64,000 nucleotides of DNA from Alphaproteobacteria bacterium. GTDB taxonomy: Bacteria; Pseudomonadota; Alphaproteobacteria; UBA6615. The stretch lies in the NCBI GenBank assembly GCA_021774575.1, contig JAJFIX010000007.1, positions 62,001-126,000 on the forward strand. Direction: 5' to 3'. The notes beneath the pieces are model-generated. The model searched no databases, had not been told where the DNA came from, and worked only from the letters and a program-made list of their open reading frames with translations. Positions 63,324 through 64,000 of this stretch are shown here, piece after piece. Made by a program: the position numbers and the translations under genes. The stretch's first letter is position 1, and the number at the start of each line of letters is the position of its first letter.

Positions 63324-63985
63324 TCGACCGAGGGCAAGCGAAATCGATAATTTTGCAGAGCTTGGGCTGGCTTCTGCCTACGACATGTCTCGTTGCTGCA
63401 GGTGGTGCTGCCACCTTTGGCCTCTGGGATTTACGCGCCGACAAAGTCGAAGCCGGCTTGACTAGGGCAGAGGCCGCCAGTTCATCTGATGGGGCCCGAA
63501 GTGCCGCAATAGCTGAGATTGCTGAATTGCTGGCGGATGGGCGGCTTACGGGCAGATTGCATCACCAAGCAGCGCGGTTGGCCCTCCTCGAGCGCCCGCA
63601 AGATTATGATCGGGTGCGTGTGGAAACTCTAGCCGGGTTAGACCGGAACCCGGCACAAGGAGACGCATGGGCGCGGCTGGCTCTCGTCGATCTTCTCGAA
63701 ACAGGGCGCCTAAGCGCGGAGGGTCAGAGTGCCCTGCTTAACTCGTTTCTTACGTTTCCACATGGTGATCTACCTTTTCAGCATTGGCGGATGGAGTTTG
63801 CCCTCAGCCTATGGCACAACCTTGATGATGAAACGCGCTCGGTGGTAGGTCAGGCTTTGCATGGTTATGGAACGCCCCGTAGTCGAAGCTGGTTAATGGA
63901 GCTAGCAACACGCCTAAGGGAGCGCCGAGCCGAGCCGGATGCGATCGAATTGGTTGAGCAAGTTCTTACTGCGTCACAGGACTAG
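63320..63985 (+). CDS. small membrane-anchored protein of the exopolysaccharide operon
   Basis: A 221-residue protein with one N-terminal transmembrane segment (LGWLLPTTCLVAAGGAATFGLW) and a helical periplasmic or cytoplasmic domain. The repeated helices (AAIAEIAELLADGRLTGRLHHQAARLALLER, ETLAGLDRNPAQGDAWARLALVDLLE) have the TPR-like spacing of a scaffold. The ATG overlaps the stop codon of the kinase gene (ATGA), so it is translationally coupled and belongs to the operon. I do not recognise a named family. A partner or adaptor of the export complex is inferred from context only. It ends 15 bp before the window ends. Confidence 0.75.
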   Translation: MIDRGQAKSIILQSLGWLLPTTCLVAAGGAATFGLWDLRADKVEAGLTRAEAASSSDGARSAAIAEIAELLADGRLTGRLHHQAARLALLERPQDYDRVRVETLAGLDRNPAQGDAWARLALVDLLETGRLSAEGQSALLNSFLTFPHGDLPFQHWRMEFALSLWHNLDDETRSVVGQALHGYGTPRSRSWLMELATRLRERRAEPDAIELVEQVLTASQD

Positions 63986-64000
63986 CGTCCCGCGTGCTTG

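Overview
The window looks like a chromosomal segment of an alphaproteobacterium, possibly Rhodospirillales-like (an inference from gene content; no rRNA or phylogenetic marker was tested). It carries mreB-mreC-mreD-mrdA-rodA, paired bactofilins, a PhoPQ-type two-component system with a PepSY-like neighbour, form II CoxL-type molybdoenzyme subunits and leuA. Codon use in positions 1-27,300 is uniform and fairly GC-rich.

Positions 1-27,300 are ordinary core genome. A catabolic group (RidA-like protein, ACMSD-type amidohydrolase, CoxL-like subunit, zinc alcohol dehydrogenase) is followed by two convergent EamA transporters, acetoacetate-CoA ligase, a basic Gly/Arg/His-rich secreted protein, the two-component system and two bactofilins. 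Next comes a co-directional run of a second CoxL-like subunit, cysQ, tsaC and an FAD-linked oxidase. leuA follows, behind a leucine-rich leader ORF, and then the rod-shape operon.

At 27,359 a tRNA-Lys-like sequence stops inside its anticodon arm and an accessory region begins. From 27.5 to 33 kb it holds phage or integrative-element genes. These are a tyrosine integrase broken by a lost base and by nine tandem CCTCT units, an AlpA-type regulator with palindromes at its start, a replication-relaxation protein, two small phage-type proteins, and a divergent XRE regulator/recombinase pair. From 33 to 40.2 kb lies insertion-sequence wreckage around an intact asnB. The clearest piece is an IS66 element nested in an IS481 element: removing IS66 and one target duplication rejoins the IS481 protein.

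From 40.5 to 55.6 kb is an AT-richer, mosaic surface-polysaccharide cluster: Wzx flippase, Wzy polymerase/ligase, a GMC oxidoreductase, an aldo/keto reductase, two FkbM methyltransferases, one SAM methyltransferase, one GT2 and three GT4 glycosyltransferases, with IS3 and IS5 remnants in the gaps. From 56 kb to the end composition returns towards the core: metallophosphatase, VanZ-like protein, five palindromic repeats at a 30-bp step, a polyprenyl-phosphate sugar transferase, an outer-membrane beta-barrel protein, a Wzc-type tyrosine autokinase and a small membrane-anchored protein. Together these make a Wzx/Wzy-type export pathway: the sugar transferase primes the lipid carrier, glycosyltransferases build the repeat, AsnB, oxidoreductases and methyltransferases probably decorate it, Wzx flips it, Wzy polymerises it, and the Wzc-like kinase with the outer-membrane protein controls length and export.

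I found no CRISPR array, no intact insertion sequence and no clearly unprecedented system. The items most worth following are the repeat array before the sugar transferase, the CCTCT tract in the integrase, the nested insertion sequences, and the AsnB/GMC/AKR set as a possible sugar-tailoring module.
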